A stretch of 64,000 nucleotides of DNA. Origin: Candidatus Saccharimonadota bacterium. Its GTDB lineage: Bacteria > Patescibacteriota > Saccharimonadia > Saccharimonadales > UBA4665. How positions within the stretch are numbered: the first letter of the stretch is position 1; each line of letters starts with the position of its first letter. Location: contig JAQGGZ010000006.1 of the NCBI GenBank assembly GCA_028289125.1, forward strand, positions 104,629 through 168,628. Reading direction: 5' to 3'. A program made the translations under genes and the position numbers. Positions 6,861-14,028 of the stretch are shown here, one piece after another. The notes under the pieces were generated by a model, which saw only the letters and a program-made list of their open reading frames with translations, was not told the DNA's origin and did no database searches.

Positions 6861-8215
6861 GCCTTCACCTGATCTGCCAGGATAGTATCGATCGACGAGG
6901 CCAGCTCGGCCGGTATGGCAGAATCGTCCGCCGGACGGAGTAGCGCTTCAGTTGCCTCGGCCAGTAATGCCTGTTGAAAGACGCCCCGCTGCTCAGCTAT
7001 CTTTGTCAAAGCGGCGTCACGGTATTTGTTCTGCTGATATGCGAGGCCCAACGACAGCCGTAACTCTTCGACGGTGCCGACACAGTCCAAGGGCGGTTCG
7101 CCTTCCAAGCCGATCAGCCTCAGGAACAACGGTTCAAGAGATGCTTCGTCAAGGAAGTTACTGCCGAAGATACGGGCCAGATCTGTTTCGGCCAACCAGG
7201 GCGACAGGAGGATGAAGCTGCTGAGGCTCTTGGGGCTTTCCAGACTCCAGCGGCTATTCGGGCGGCGCCCGGGATCGATGCGGAAAACATAATTGTCACT
7301 CGTGAAGACCTCGAAGTAGTCAGGATACTGCGCGAAGACTTTGGCAACGGCAACCGAACTCAGGCGACGGATGGCACTGAAATAGGTCGTCGCGGGGTCG
7401 ATATAGCGATGGACGTACCGTTGCAGCTGTTGCTCAAACTCGAAAGATTTGCTCCATTGGTGATTGACCGATGATTCGTTCCATTCAATGCGTGGCGTAC
7501 TGGCACTGGCTTCATTGCCGACCACGACGTAGCGTTTGTCTGACGCAATCGCAAGAACGGTGCCGACCAATCCGAAGATGAGAGATATCGGCACATGGCC
7601 CTTATAGGCACCTGGCGATTCCTGGACGACGAGAAGCTGTGGGTCGAGCCGCCGTTCGACGACATGCAGCGCGATACCCATGACTTGCGCGACACTCTGT
7701 GTCTGGCCGAGCTGTTCGCCGGTAGCCATGACGAAGCCTTCCAGCTCTGAGATGACTTGTTTGAGAGTTTCGCCGGCTACGACCGAATCTTTGCCTCCAC
7801 CGATACCTAACAGGGCACCATGTTTGACGCCGGTAGGACTCGCGAGTGGTAACGCCTGTCCTGACTGAGGCTGGAATGTTGCCAACCGATCCTTCGACAG
7901 CTTATTAACGTACAAGAACTCTCCGAGGCCGTGTTCCCACACCTGGTTCCAGAAGGCTGCCTCATCAGCGTCCATCTCGTACGGGTGGATCAGAGCCGGC
8001 GGCACGAATATCTTGAAATAGCTGACACCCAGCGCTAAATGGAGGCCACGAAGCGCTCGCTCAATCGATTCGTTCTCGGGTAGGGCCACCGGAAAGGTGA
8101 GGGTCTCGGTAAAATCATACGACTTGCCATCGTGATTCAGCGCGTACGAAAACGCTACCGATCGTCGGCTTTCGTCGAGTGCGTATGATTTGTAAGTAAA
8201 CGTATCGGTCTGCAT
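6857..8215 (-). CDS. murL: UDP-MurNAc-L-Ala-L-Glu epimerase (MurL family)
   Basis: A 452-residue protein matching the MurL family as I know it: an N-terminal domain, then a PP-loop/ATP-pyrophosphatase-like motif GIGGGKDS at residues 137-144, a GYKGHVPISLIFGLVG-type region near 205 and the conserved RIEWNESSVNHQWSKSFEFE region near 245. MurL uses ATP and Mg2+ to epimerise the terminal L-Glu of UDP-MurNAc-L-Ala-L-Glu to D-Glu, replacing glutamate racemase (MurI). It lies 8 nt after a response regulator and overlaps murD, so one transcript is likely. The family call rests on motif and context. Confidence 0.85.
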   Translation of the reverse strand: MQTDTFTYKSYALDESRRSVAFSYALNHDGKSYDFTETLTFPVALPENESIERALRGLHLALGVSYFKIFVPPALIHPYEMDADEAAFWNQVWEHGLGEFLYVNKLSKDRLATFQPQSGQALPLASPTGVKHGALLGIGGGKDSVVAGETLKQVISELEGFVMATGEQLGQTQSVAQVMGIALHVVERRLDPQLLVVQESPGAYKGHVPISLIFGLVGTVLAIASDKRYVVVGNEASASTPRIEWNESSVNHQWSKSFEFEQQLQRYVHRYIDPATTYFSAIRRLSSVAVAKVFAQYPDYFEVFTSDNYVFRIDPGRRPNSRWSLESPKSLSSFILLSPWLAETDLARIFGSNFLDEASLEPLFLRLIGLEGEPPLDCVGTVEELRLSLGLAYQQNKYRDAALTKIAEQRGVFQQALLAEATEALLRPADDSAIPAELASSIDTILADQVKA

Positions 8216-8223
8216 CAGCGTCG

Positions 8224-8598
8224 TTACGTTAATGCCCCAAGCTGTTTCTTAACGAGTTCGGCGACCTGCCGTGGCGTCATGTCCGCCTTTAAGATAATGG
8301 CGGCAACGTCAAGTTGACGTAGCCGCTCAGGAATTTCTTGTTCACCCTTGTTGGTCAGGATCACGACCTTGATTGATTTGCCCCATGAGGTGGCGCGTAG
8401 TTGCTCCAGCATCTCGTCGCCATTCATCTCGGGCATCATCAGGTCGAGCAGGATGATATCAGGTTTCATCGATTCGCAGAGCTTCAGGCCGAGGATGCCG
8501 TTTTCGGCGGTGTCGACAGTGAAGTTTTCGGCTTCAAATTTGAATCGATACATTTGTGAAATTGCTAGGTCGTCTTCAATGATTGCAATTTTGGTCAT
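8224..8598 (-). CDS. Single-domain response regulator (receiver only), copy 1
   Basis: A 124-residue CheY-like receiver with no output domain. It has the acidic pair EDD, the phospho-acceptor in IILLDLMMPEMNG (about D52), the switch Thr in VVILTN and the Lys in IILKADMTP. It follows a paralogous receiver by 19 nt and precedes murL by 8 nt. Such stand-alone receivers work through protein contacts or phosphorelay. The nearest kinase is the histidine kinase at 11.4 kb, an inferred partner. Confidence 0.93.
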   Translation of the reverse strand: MTKIAIIEDDLAISQMYRFKFEAENFTVDTAENGILGLKLCESMKPDIILLDLMMPEMNGDEMLEQLRATSWGKSIKVVILTNKGEQEIPERLRQLDVAAIILKADMTPRQVAELVKKQLGALT

Positions 8599-8617
8599 AG
8601 CTCAACTATACGGTTTT

Positions 8618-8992
8618 CTACTCTGTTTGTCCAAGCACTTCACGCACGATTGCGAGTACCTGCGTCGGGGTGTAATGGGCCTTGATGACATACCGGTCAA
8701 TATTCAAAAAACGAAGCATGGATGGTGCTTCGTCCTTGCTCAGATTGGTCAGTATAATCACTTTGAGGTCTTCGCCCCACTCTTCCTGTCGTACCCGCTG
8801 GAGCATCTCGTCGCCGTTCATCCGTGGCATCCGTATGTCTACCAGGGCCAGCTCCGGCTGGAAGTCTTTGATCAGTTTGAGGCCACTTGAGCCGTCATAA
8901 GCCACTTGCACGTCATAGCCACTCAGCGCCAGTTTGCTCTTGTAGAGCATATTGATCGCCGTATCGTCTTCGATGATGGCTATCTTTTGCAT
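8618..8992 (-). CDS. Single-domain response regulator (receiver only), copy 2
   Basis: A 124-residue receiver related to its downstream neighbour, with IEDD, LALVDIRMPRMNG (phospho-acceptor Asp), VIILTN and the conserved Lys in YVIKAHYTP. There is no DNA-binding domain. It is probably the first gene of the receiver-receiver-murL-murD unit. A weak AGGA lies 13 nt upstream of ATG, and a TACAAC box further up would give a short leader. Tandem receivers suggest a relay or competing phosphate sinks. Confidence 0.93.
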   Translation of the reverse strand: MQKIAIIEDDTAINMLYKSKLALSGYDVQVAYDGSSGLKLIKDFQPELALVDIRMPRMNGDEMLQRVRQEEWGEDLKVIILTNLSKDEAPSMLRFLNIDRYVIKAHYTPTQVLAIVREVLGQTE

Positions 8993-9074
8993 TATATGGT
9001 TCTTGTCCTGCTAGTGTTGTATCACAGAACATCAGCATAATCCACCAATCCCACGCCTTGTCACTACGGCAGGA

Positions 9075-9102
9075 TTAACATTTACAAAATATACTGTATA
9101 AT
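9075..9102 (+). promoter_or_regulatory. Promoter of the 65-residue protein gene
   Basis: TTAACA (9075-9080), a 16-nt spacer and TATAAT (9097-9102). Predicted +1 is near 9109, 10 nt before ATG. Confidence 0.6.
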
Positions 9103-9118
9103 AAAGCAAATACCCCCT

Positions 9119-9316
9119 ATGGAAGAACTTGACTTCGATACCCTATTCAAAGAGATGACCCGGTCAGTAGAGGAGGAAATCCAAGCTGATCGGGAGCGAC
9201 GTGCTAAAGATGCATGGCAATCTGAGGCCCGTCCTGTTCCAGAGGGCCTGATCCGTGAGGGAATCCCCCTCGGGCACATCGCCTTCATGGGCGATTACGA
9301 AAACCCCAACGAGTAA
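9119..9316 (+). CDS. Small acidic hypothetical protein (65 residues)
   Basis: I do not recognise this family. The first half is charged and helical (FKEMTRSVEEEIQADRERR), followed by a Pro/Gly-rich tail containing GLIREGIPLGHIAFMGDYE. There is no membrane segment. It is supported as a gene by a good promoter 10 nt upstream and by the terminator-bearing segment that follows. The short leader reads CCCCCT and has no Shine-Dalgarno sequence. Confidence 0.6.
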   Translation: MEELDFDTLFKEMTRSVEEEIQADRERRAKDAWQSEARPVPEGLIREGIPLGHIAFMGDYENPNE

Positions 9317-9352
9317 GTCGTAAAGGGCTTATGGTTTTAGGCAAGTATTTCA

Positions 9353-9381
9353 TTGCGTTCCCCGCCCTTAAATGCTACTCT
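9353..9381 (+). promoter_or_regulatory. Promoter in the 9317-9505 gap
   Basis: TTGCGT (9353-9358), a 17-nt spacer ending TGC, then TACTCT (9376-9381). It points at a terminator only about 65 nt downstream. Confidence 0.5.
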
Positions 9382-9387
9382 CCAATC

Positions 9388-9452
9388 AGTTAGATCTTTT
9401 CCAGAACAGCAAGACGTGCCAATCCCTAGACCGGGGCCGGCACGTCTTTTTT
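9388..9452 (+). ncRNA. Candidate small RNA of about 65 nt ending in an intrinsic terminator
   Basis: From the predicted +1 at 9388 the transcript would be about 65 nt and end in a strong hairpin, AAGACGTGCC / GGCACGTCTT (9411-9448), plus a T-run. It has no ORF. The hairpin could simply terminate the upstream small gene, so the small RNA is a hypothesis resting on the promoter; the terminator itself is convincing. Confidence 0.4.
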
Positions 9453-9467
9453 GTTGAACTTTATACA

Positions 9468-9505
9468 AGCATAATCTTGACATATAATAAAGGTTATGCT
9501 AAAGT
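9468..9505 (+). promoter_or_regulatory. Promoter with AGCATAA/TTATGCT inverted repeat
   Basis: TTGACA (9477-9482), a 17-nt spacer and TAAAGT (9500-9505). An AGCATAA-N19-TTATGCT inverted repeat (9468-9500) brackets the -35 box, the same geometry as the promoter at 16061. The ATG at 9506 is upstream of the predicted +1 (about 9512) and cannot be the translated start. Confidence 0.7.
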
Positions 9506-9532
9506 ATGACTACCGTAAAGGTACCACAATTT

Positions 9533-10711
9533 ATGTCTACAGATTTATCTATCTATCCCCATCCCGAACAGGGACCACGCGATGACGATCAGTTTAACAT
9601 GGTCATCGGTGAGCCGGAATTTGCACCTGTCGCTTTTATACCCGAAGCCCGCACCGGCCAGGAAGTCCTGAGTATGGCGGTCGGCGCAAGCGTCGAAGTC
9701 GTCGACATCGTTTCACCACGAACTGAAGCCTTGGCAGCGGACAACACCCGCCACCTTACGGTCGTGCGTACCACCGTCGAGGACTGCTACGCTGAAACAG
9801 CCATTGCAGAAGCACCGATCGCCCCGGCGATAGCCGTGACGGCCCCTGAGCTCGTCGTAGATACCACCGTCGAGCGGAAAGAAACGGCCCCAAAATTCAA
9901 ACTCCGCGCCGCGACCGAACAGGATATTGACGCCATCGTCGATGTCGATATGAAGAGCTTCTCGGCCGTGTATGCCGGTTACGACCAGGACCCGGAGACG
10001 TTACGGGCAGAACTGACCGAAACCTTCCGAGGTCGCTTTGAAAAAGTCGGCGGCGGCTGGATGCCTGTCCTTGAAAAGGATGGTGAGATCGTCGGCTTCA
10101 TGACATGTTGCCCAACCAATAAGACGCCTGATGAATTCAAATCATGGGAAGACACGACCGATAACGGTACGCTTGAAAACACCTATGACCCAGACGGTAA
10201 GAATATCTATGTGGTAACCCTTTCTGTCCTGCCTGAAGGCTCCGCCGGTAAGGACATGCTATTTGCCGACCAGATCGGTAAGATGATGCGCGAGGGCTAT
10301 GAATGTGGCTTCTTTGAAAGCCGTATGCCTGGGATGCGCTCATGGCTGAACCGCCAGATGAAGAAGTCTGGCCGCGAAATCGATGATTTGTCGACCGAAG
10401 AAAAAGATGCGTTCGCCGAGCAGTACTTTAACCTCAAGTCAGTCGTCGGTGGCAAAGAAGTTCGCTACGATCGTCTGCTACGCCTGTACGAACGGGTTGG
10501 GTGTAACTGTATAAAGATGGTGCCTGATGCTTATCAGGACGAGCCTTCGATGAACTACGGTGTCGTCTGTGTCTACGACGGCCAAGAACTGTTCGACGGT
10601 AGTGTGTTACCGTTCAAATTACCTCAGAACCGATTGACTCGATGGGCAGCCGGTGGGCTGATGCAGTTAGCCGCCCGGTCTCCTAAGGCCACCAATAAGT
10701 TCTTCAACTAG
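9533..10711 (+). CDS. GNAT-family N-acetyltransferase with N-terminal extension
   Basis: About 392 residues. Residues 1-120 are low-complexity and Val/Ala-rich. The GNAT fold starts near FKLRAATEQDIDAIVDVDM, runs through GEIVGFMTCCPT, and has the strand-4/pyrophosphate-loop equivalent IYVVTLSVLPEGSAGKDML. A C-terminal region contains YERVGCNCIKMVPD. It probably transfers an acyl group from CoA; the substrate is unknown. The start is set at 9533 because the in-frame ATG 9506 lies within or before the promoter; AAAGGT lies about 10 nt upstream of 9533. The next gene starts 9 nt after its stop, suggesting an operon. Confidence 0.8.
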   Translation: MSTDLSIYPHPEQGPRDDDQFNMVIGEPEFAPVAFIPEARTGQEVLSMAVGASVEVVDIVSPRTEALAADNTRHLTVVRTTVEDCYAETAIAEAPIAPAIAVTAPELVVDTTVERKETAPKFKLRAATEQDIDAIVDVDMKSFSAVYAGYDQDPETLRAELTETFRGRFEKVGGGWMPVLEKDGEIVGFMTCCPTNKTPDEFKSWEDTTDNGTLENTYDPDGKNIYVVTLSVLPEGSAGKDMLFADQIGKMMREGYECGFFESRMPGMRSWLNRQMKKSGREIDDLSTEEKDAFAEQYFNLKSVVGGKEVRYDRLLRLYERVGCNCIKMVPDAYQDEPSMNYGVVCVYDGQELFDGSVLPFKLPQNRLTRWAAGGLMQLAARSPKATNKFFN

Positions 10712-10720
10712 GTTGCTCCA

Positions 10721-11362
10721 ATGTCTTATCCTGAAACCCCAGAACCCTTTGACGGAATACCGATAGAACCGATAGAGCCGGAAGCTTTTATGGCACCGGT
10801 CTATGACATCGGAACAGGGAAGCCGGTAGAGTTTGTCGAGCCGACGGTGCACAATGAATCAGTTGAGCCGGCTGAGGCCGATCGACCGGGCTTTTTCAAA
10901 CGCTACCGGGGCCGATTAGCGCTCGGTGCCTTTGCGGTCAGTATGGGCGCGACGCTCGCCTTCAATCCGTTGGATGAGACGCTTCAAGATATCAAACAGG
11001 AAGCACCTGCGGTCGCTGCGGAAATGCTCGCAATGGAAGCCCTGTGGCTCGGTGGCGCCGCCATGATGGTGTCGGCCGTCGGCGGGGAAGTTAAGAATCC
11101 TCTGAAACTGAAGCAGCAGATTCCCGCCCTGGCGCAACGTGCCAATGACAGCAAGCTGTTCAAGGCCGGCTTCGTAGTCAATACGGTCGGAGCCGTCGGT
11201 GAATTCGTGGCCCCGGCGATAGCCGTGACAAGCCATCTGCCGGTGGAATCCTGGGGCGTCTTAATGCCATCCCTTGTCGACCTGGGTATAACCATCGCCG
11301 TACGACGGGCAATCACCCAGGGAGTTCGGGACAACGTGGCTGATACCTCGGGTGAAAGCTAA
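10721..11362 (+). CDS. Hypothetical membrane protein
   Basis: A 213-residue protein that I do not recognise. It has an acidic, Pro/Glu-rich N-terminus (residues 1-55), a basic stretch (FFKRYRGR) and then three to four hydrophobic segments (about 67-83, 98-120, 150-170 and 178-195). It starts 9 nt after the GNAT gene and ends 43 nt before the histidine kinase, so the three may be co-transcribed, although the kinase also has its own TACCAT box. Confidence 0.7.
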   Translation: MSYPETPEPFDGIPIEPIEPEAFMAPVYDIGTGKPVEFVEPTVHNESVEPAEADRPGFFKRYRGRLALGAFAVSMGATLAFNPLDETLQDIKQEAPAVAAEMLAMEALWLGGAAMMVSAVGGEVKNPLKLKQQIPALAQRANDSKLFKAGFVVNTVGAVGEFVAPAIAVTSHLPVESWGVLMPSLVDLGITIAVRRAITQGVRDNVADTSGES

Positions 11363-11405
11363 AGCAGTTTGCCCTCGGCCGTAAAAAGCATTACCATGTA
11401 GAGTA

Positions 11406-13586
11406 ATGTGGCTTAGCGTCGGTGTCGCGATATTGGTGGTTCTTAACATATTCATGGCCAGCTTCGTGCTGGCCCGCAAAGCCGACAAGGTCAACACCTA
11501 TTTTGCGGCTTTCACATTTACGGCTGCGCTGTGGATGGTGGCTAACTATATAGGATCTAATTTCAAGCAACTGGCAGTCGCCGGCCATTTCGCGCATGCG
11601 GATTTCATGCTCGGTATGGTGGCGATTTATTTTTATTGGATGTTCACCCTGGTCATTTTGCAGCGGTCGAACAAGCGCTCACATCTGGCTAAGTGGCAAT
11701 ATAGCCTGCGGCGCTATTTCTTAGTCGCTATCATCCTAGGTATCGTAAGCACGCTTTTACCGTCAGCACTGTCTATTACGTACCATGATCATGCCACCGT
11801 CCTTGGATATGGACCATTGTTTGCTTGGTATGTGTTGGTGGTCGGTGTGTTGGCTTGCCTGGGGGTCTGCAACATGGCGCTGGCATCCCGATACGCGAAG
11901 GATAAGCTGAAGCAACAGATCAGGTTGATGTCGACCGGCCTGGCGACAGGTGTCGTTCTGATAATCTTTGCCAATATCATCGTGCCGGCGTTGACTGATT
12001 CGTCCGGCATCAACCTGCTGGCAGGTAACGCCTCCTACCTTGGGGTCGTGGTACTTGCATCGTGCATCTTCTATGCGATCATCAGGCATCGCCTGTTCGA
12101 CCTCCGTCTCTTCGTGGTGCGGGCCGTGGCCTACTCACTGACGCTCGGAGTCGTGACGTGCATTTACCTGCTGTTGATCGTCATCGTCGGTACCCGGATG
12201 CTCCACATAAACCTTGACGCCGTCAGTACGATACTAAGTCTGTTCGCCGCACTGCTGCTGTTGGTGTGTTATGAGTTCGTTAAGAACGGCTTCAACAAGT
12301 TCACTAACCGGCTGTTTTTGCGAGACTATTACGAGCCGCAGGAGGTCATCGACCGCTTGAGCAACGTCATGGTCGGTGCAATCAACGCCGACGAAATCGA
12401 ACAGCAGAGCAAGGCCATCCTGCAGTCGGCCATCCGGACGAGGGAATTAAATTTTTGGCTGAGTGACGAGCATCCGTTCAAGCCGAAGATGGCGCTCGAT
12501 AAACTGTTCAAAAAGACCGATACGAATATCCTGGTGCTCGATGAAGTCGATGGTCATGACGATATCGTCAGCGACCTGCAAGCCGAGAATATCGCCGTAG
12601 CCGTCAGGCTGCGCACCCAGCGTGATGATTTGGGCTACATCACCTTGGGCTTCAAGCAGTCGGGTCAATCATACAATAGCCGCGACAAGCGGCTGCTGAG
12701 CATTGCCGCCGACGAAATCGCGTTGACATTGCAGAACGCCCTGCACTTCGAAGAGATCCAGAACTTCAACCTTACCCTTCAGCAGAAGATTACGGACGCC
12801 ACCAAGCAGCTGCGTAATACCAACAAGCGTCTGAAGTCGTTAGACGAGACCAAAGACGACTTCATCAGTATGGCCTCTCACCAGTTGCGTACGCCACTAA
12901 CCTCCGTAAAAGGCTATATAAGCATGGTATTAGAAGGCGATGCTGGTACTATAACGCCACTCCAGCGCCAGATGTTGAACCAGGCTTTCATCAGCTCTCA
13001 GCGGATGGTTTTCCTGATCGCCGATCTGTTGAACGTGTCTCGCCTGAAAACAGGGAAGTTTATCATCATGCCGTCTGAGACCGATCTGAGTGCTATCATC
13101 ACCGAAGAATCTGATCAGTTACGCGAGACGGCTGAGGCCCGGCAGGTAAAAATCAAATTCGACCCGCCAAAGAATTTCCCAAAGGTGATGGTGGACGAGA
13201 CCAAGACGAGGCAGGTGGTCATGAACTTCATGGATAACGCTATCTATTACACCCGTCCGGGCGGGGAGGTCACCCTGACCCTGTCAGAGACGCCGAACAC
13301 GATAGAACTGCGCATCAAGGATAACGGTATCGGTGTGCCTAAATCAGAGCAACACCATCTGTTTACGAAGTTCTACCGGGCAAATAATGCCCGCCAGGTA
13401 CGCCCTGACGGAACCGGTTTAGGCCTTTTCATGGCACGTAAGGTGATCGTGGCCCAAGGGGGTACTATCATCTTCGAAAGTCAGGAAGGCAAGGGGAGTA
13501 CGTTCGGATTCAGTCTGGACAAGAAAGCGGTGCTGGCGCCGAGCGATAAAAGCGAGGGAAAAACAGAGACAGTTACCGTAAGGTAG
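11406..13586 (+). CDS. Sensor histidine kinase with 7TM-type N-terminus
   Basis: A 726-residue membrane kinase. About eight hydrophobic helices (residues 1-290) resemble the 7TM histidine-kinase sensor region. A GAF-like segment (about 310-460), a short coiled coil, a HisKA domain with H492 in SMASHQLRTPL and a HATPase_c domain with NFMDNAIYY, DNGIGVP and GTGLGLFMA follow. It should autophosphorylate in response to a membrane or small-molecule signal. It has no receiver of its own; the two receiver-only proteins at 8.2-9.0 kb are plausible partners. A TACCAT box places +1 about 2 nt before ATG. Confidence 0.93.
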   Translation: MWLSVGVAILVVLNIFMASFVLARKADKVNTYFAAFTFTAALWMVANYIGSNFKQLAVAGHFAHADFMLGMVAIYFYWMFTLVILQRSNKRSHLAKWQYSLRRYFLVAIILGIVSTLLPSALSITYHDHATVLGYGPLFAWYVLVVGVLACLGVCNMALASRYAKDKLKQQIRLMSTGLATGVVLIIFANIIVPALTDSSGINLLAGNASYLGVVVLASCIFYAIIRHRLFDLRLFVVRAVAYSLTLGVVTCIYLLLIVIVGTRMLHINLDAVSTILSLFAALLLLVCYEFVKNGFNKFTNRLFLRDYYEPQEVIDRLSNVMVGAINADEIEQQSKAILQSAIRTRELNFWLSDEHPFKPKMALDKLFKKTDTNILVLDEVDGHDDIVSDLQAENIAVAVRLRTQRDDLGYITLGFKQSGQSYNSRDKRLLSIAADEIALTLQNALHFEEIQNFNLTLQQKITDATKQLRNTNKRLKSLDETKDDFISMASHQLRTPLTSVKGYISMVLEGDAGTITPLQRQMLNQAFISSQRMVFLIADLLNVSRLKTGKFIIMPSETDLSAIITEESDQLRETAEARQVKIKFDPPKNFPKVMVDETKTRQVVMNFMDNAIYYTRPGGEVTLTLSETPNTIELRIKDNGIGVPKSEQHHLFTKFYRANNARQVRPDGTGLGLFMARKVIVAQGGTIIFESQEGKGSTFGFSLDKKAVLAPSDKSEGKTETVTVR

Positions 13587-13599
13587 CTTATGCTTAATA

Positions 13600-13628
13600 T
13601 TGACAATTTAGCAAGAAAATGCTAATAT
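13600..13628 (+). promoter_or_regulatory. Strong promoter of the structured RNA region
   Basis: Perfect TTGACA (13600-13605), 17-nt spacer and TAATAT (13623-13628) preceded by TG. Predicted +1 is near 13635. A TTAGCA/TGCTAA inverted repeat lies between the boxes. Confidence 0.8.
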
Positions 13629-13634
13629 GTGCTC

Positions 13635-13896
13635 ATCCTATTTTACGGATGTGGAGAACTGTTCCGTGACCGGGCAGTGACCAGGGTGGGGCAACCTACT
13701 TTAGCCATTGTCACCGGGAGTCCGCTAGACGAGGGGTCCTTTGACAAATCAGATCATTATAGACCATCAGCACGCTGATCAGGGCAGACCATGCTCTATG
13801 ACGTTTGCGTTATAGGGTGTGGTCTGCCTTGGTTGAGTGGCCGTCGAGTCCTATGGGCTCCGACTGCTCCCGCGTGCAGATGTAACGCTTTTTTAT
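13635..13896 (+). ncRNA. Candidate structured noncoding RNA (about 260 nt)
   Basis: From a consensus promoter to a T6 run at 13891-13896 there is no convincing ORF but strong secondary structure. A 21-bp continuous stem (13783-13803 with 13808-13828, loop TTTG) contains several G-U pairs on both sides, typical of selection on RNA rather than DNA. Other hairpins are GTGAC/GTCAC around 13676-13716, ATCAGC/GCTGAT at 13766-13779 and one at 13838-13874. I do not recognise RNase P, 6S, SRP or a known riboswitch. It could be a stand-alone RNA or the long leader of the gene at 14029. Confidence 0.5.
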
Positions 13897-13916
13897 TGCT
13901 ATTTCGTGCTCCCTCA

Positions 13917-13969
13917 GAAGGACGTGGCAACCTGGGTATTGATACAGTATCCGGCTTGTCACGTCCTTC
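13917..13969 (+). repeat. Long hairpin bracketed by 11-bp direct repeats
   Basis: Arms beginning GAAGGACGTGGCAA and ending TTGTCACGTCCTTC form about 24 pairs with one mismatch and a 5-nt loop. ATTTCGTGCTC occurs on both sides (13901-13911 and 13980-13990). It lies between the RNA candidate and the GC-rich surface-protein gene. Possible readings are an RNA structure or a miniature mobile-element relic. Confidence 0.5.
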
Positions 13970-14028
13970 GGGATTTGTGATTTCGTGCTCTTCGAGTATG
14001 TCCACCCCCTTCCACAGAGAGAGGCACC

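Noticed and set aside
13635..13896. RNase P RNA, 6S RNA or SRP RNA
   Set aside because: None of the conserved core blocks (for example the GAGGAAAGTCC-type P4 region or the SRP GGAAG-type apical loop) is seen, and the fold is not one long rod as in 6S.
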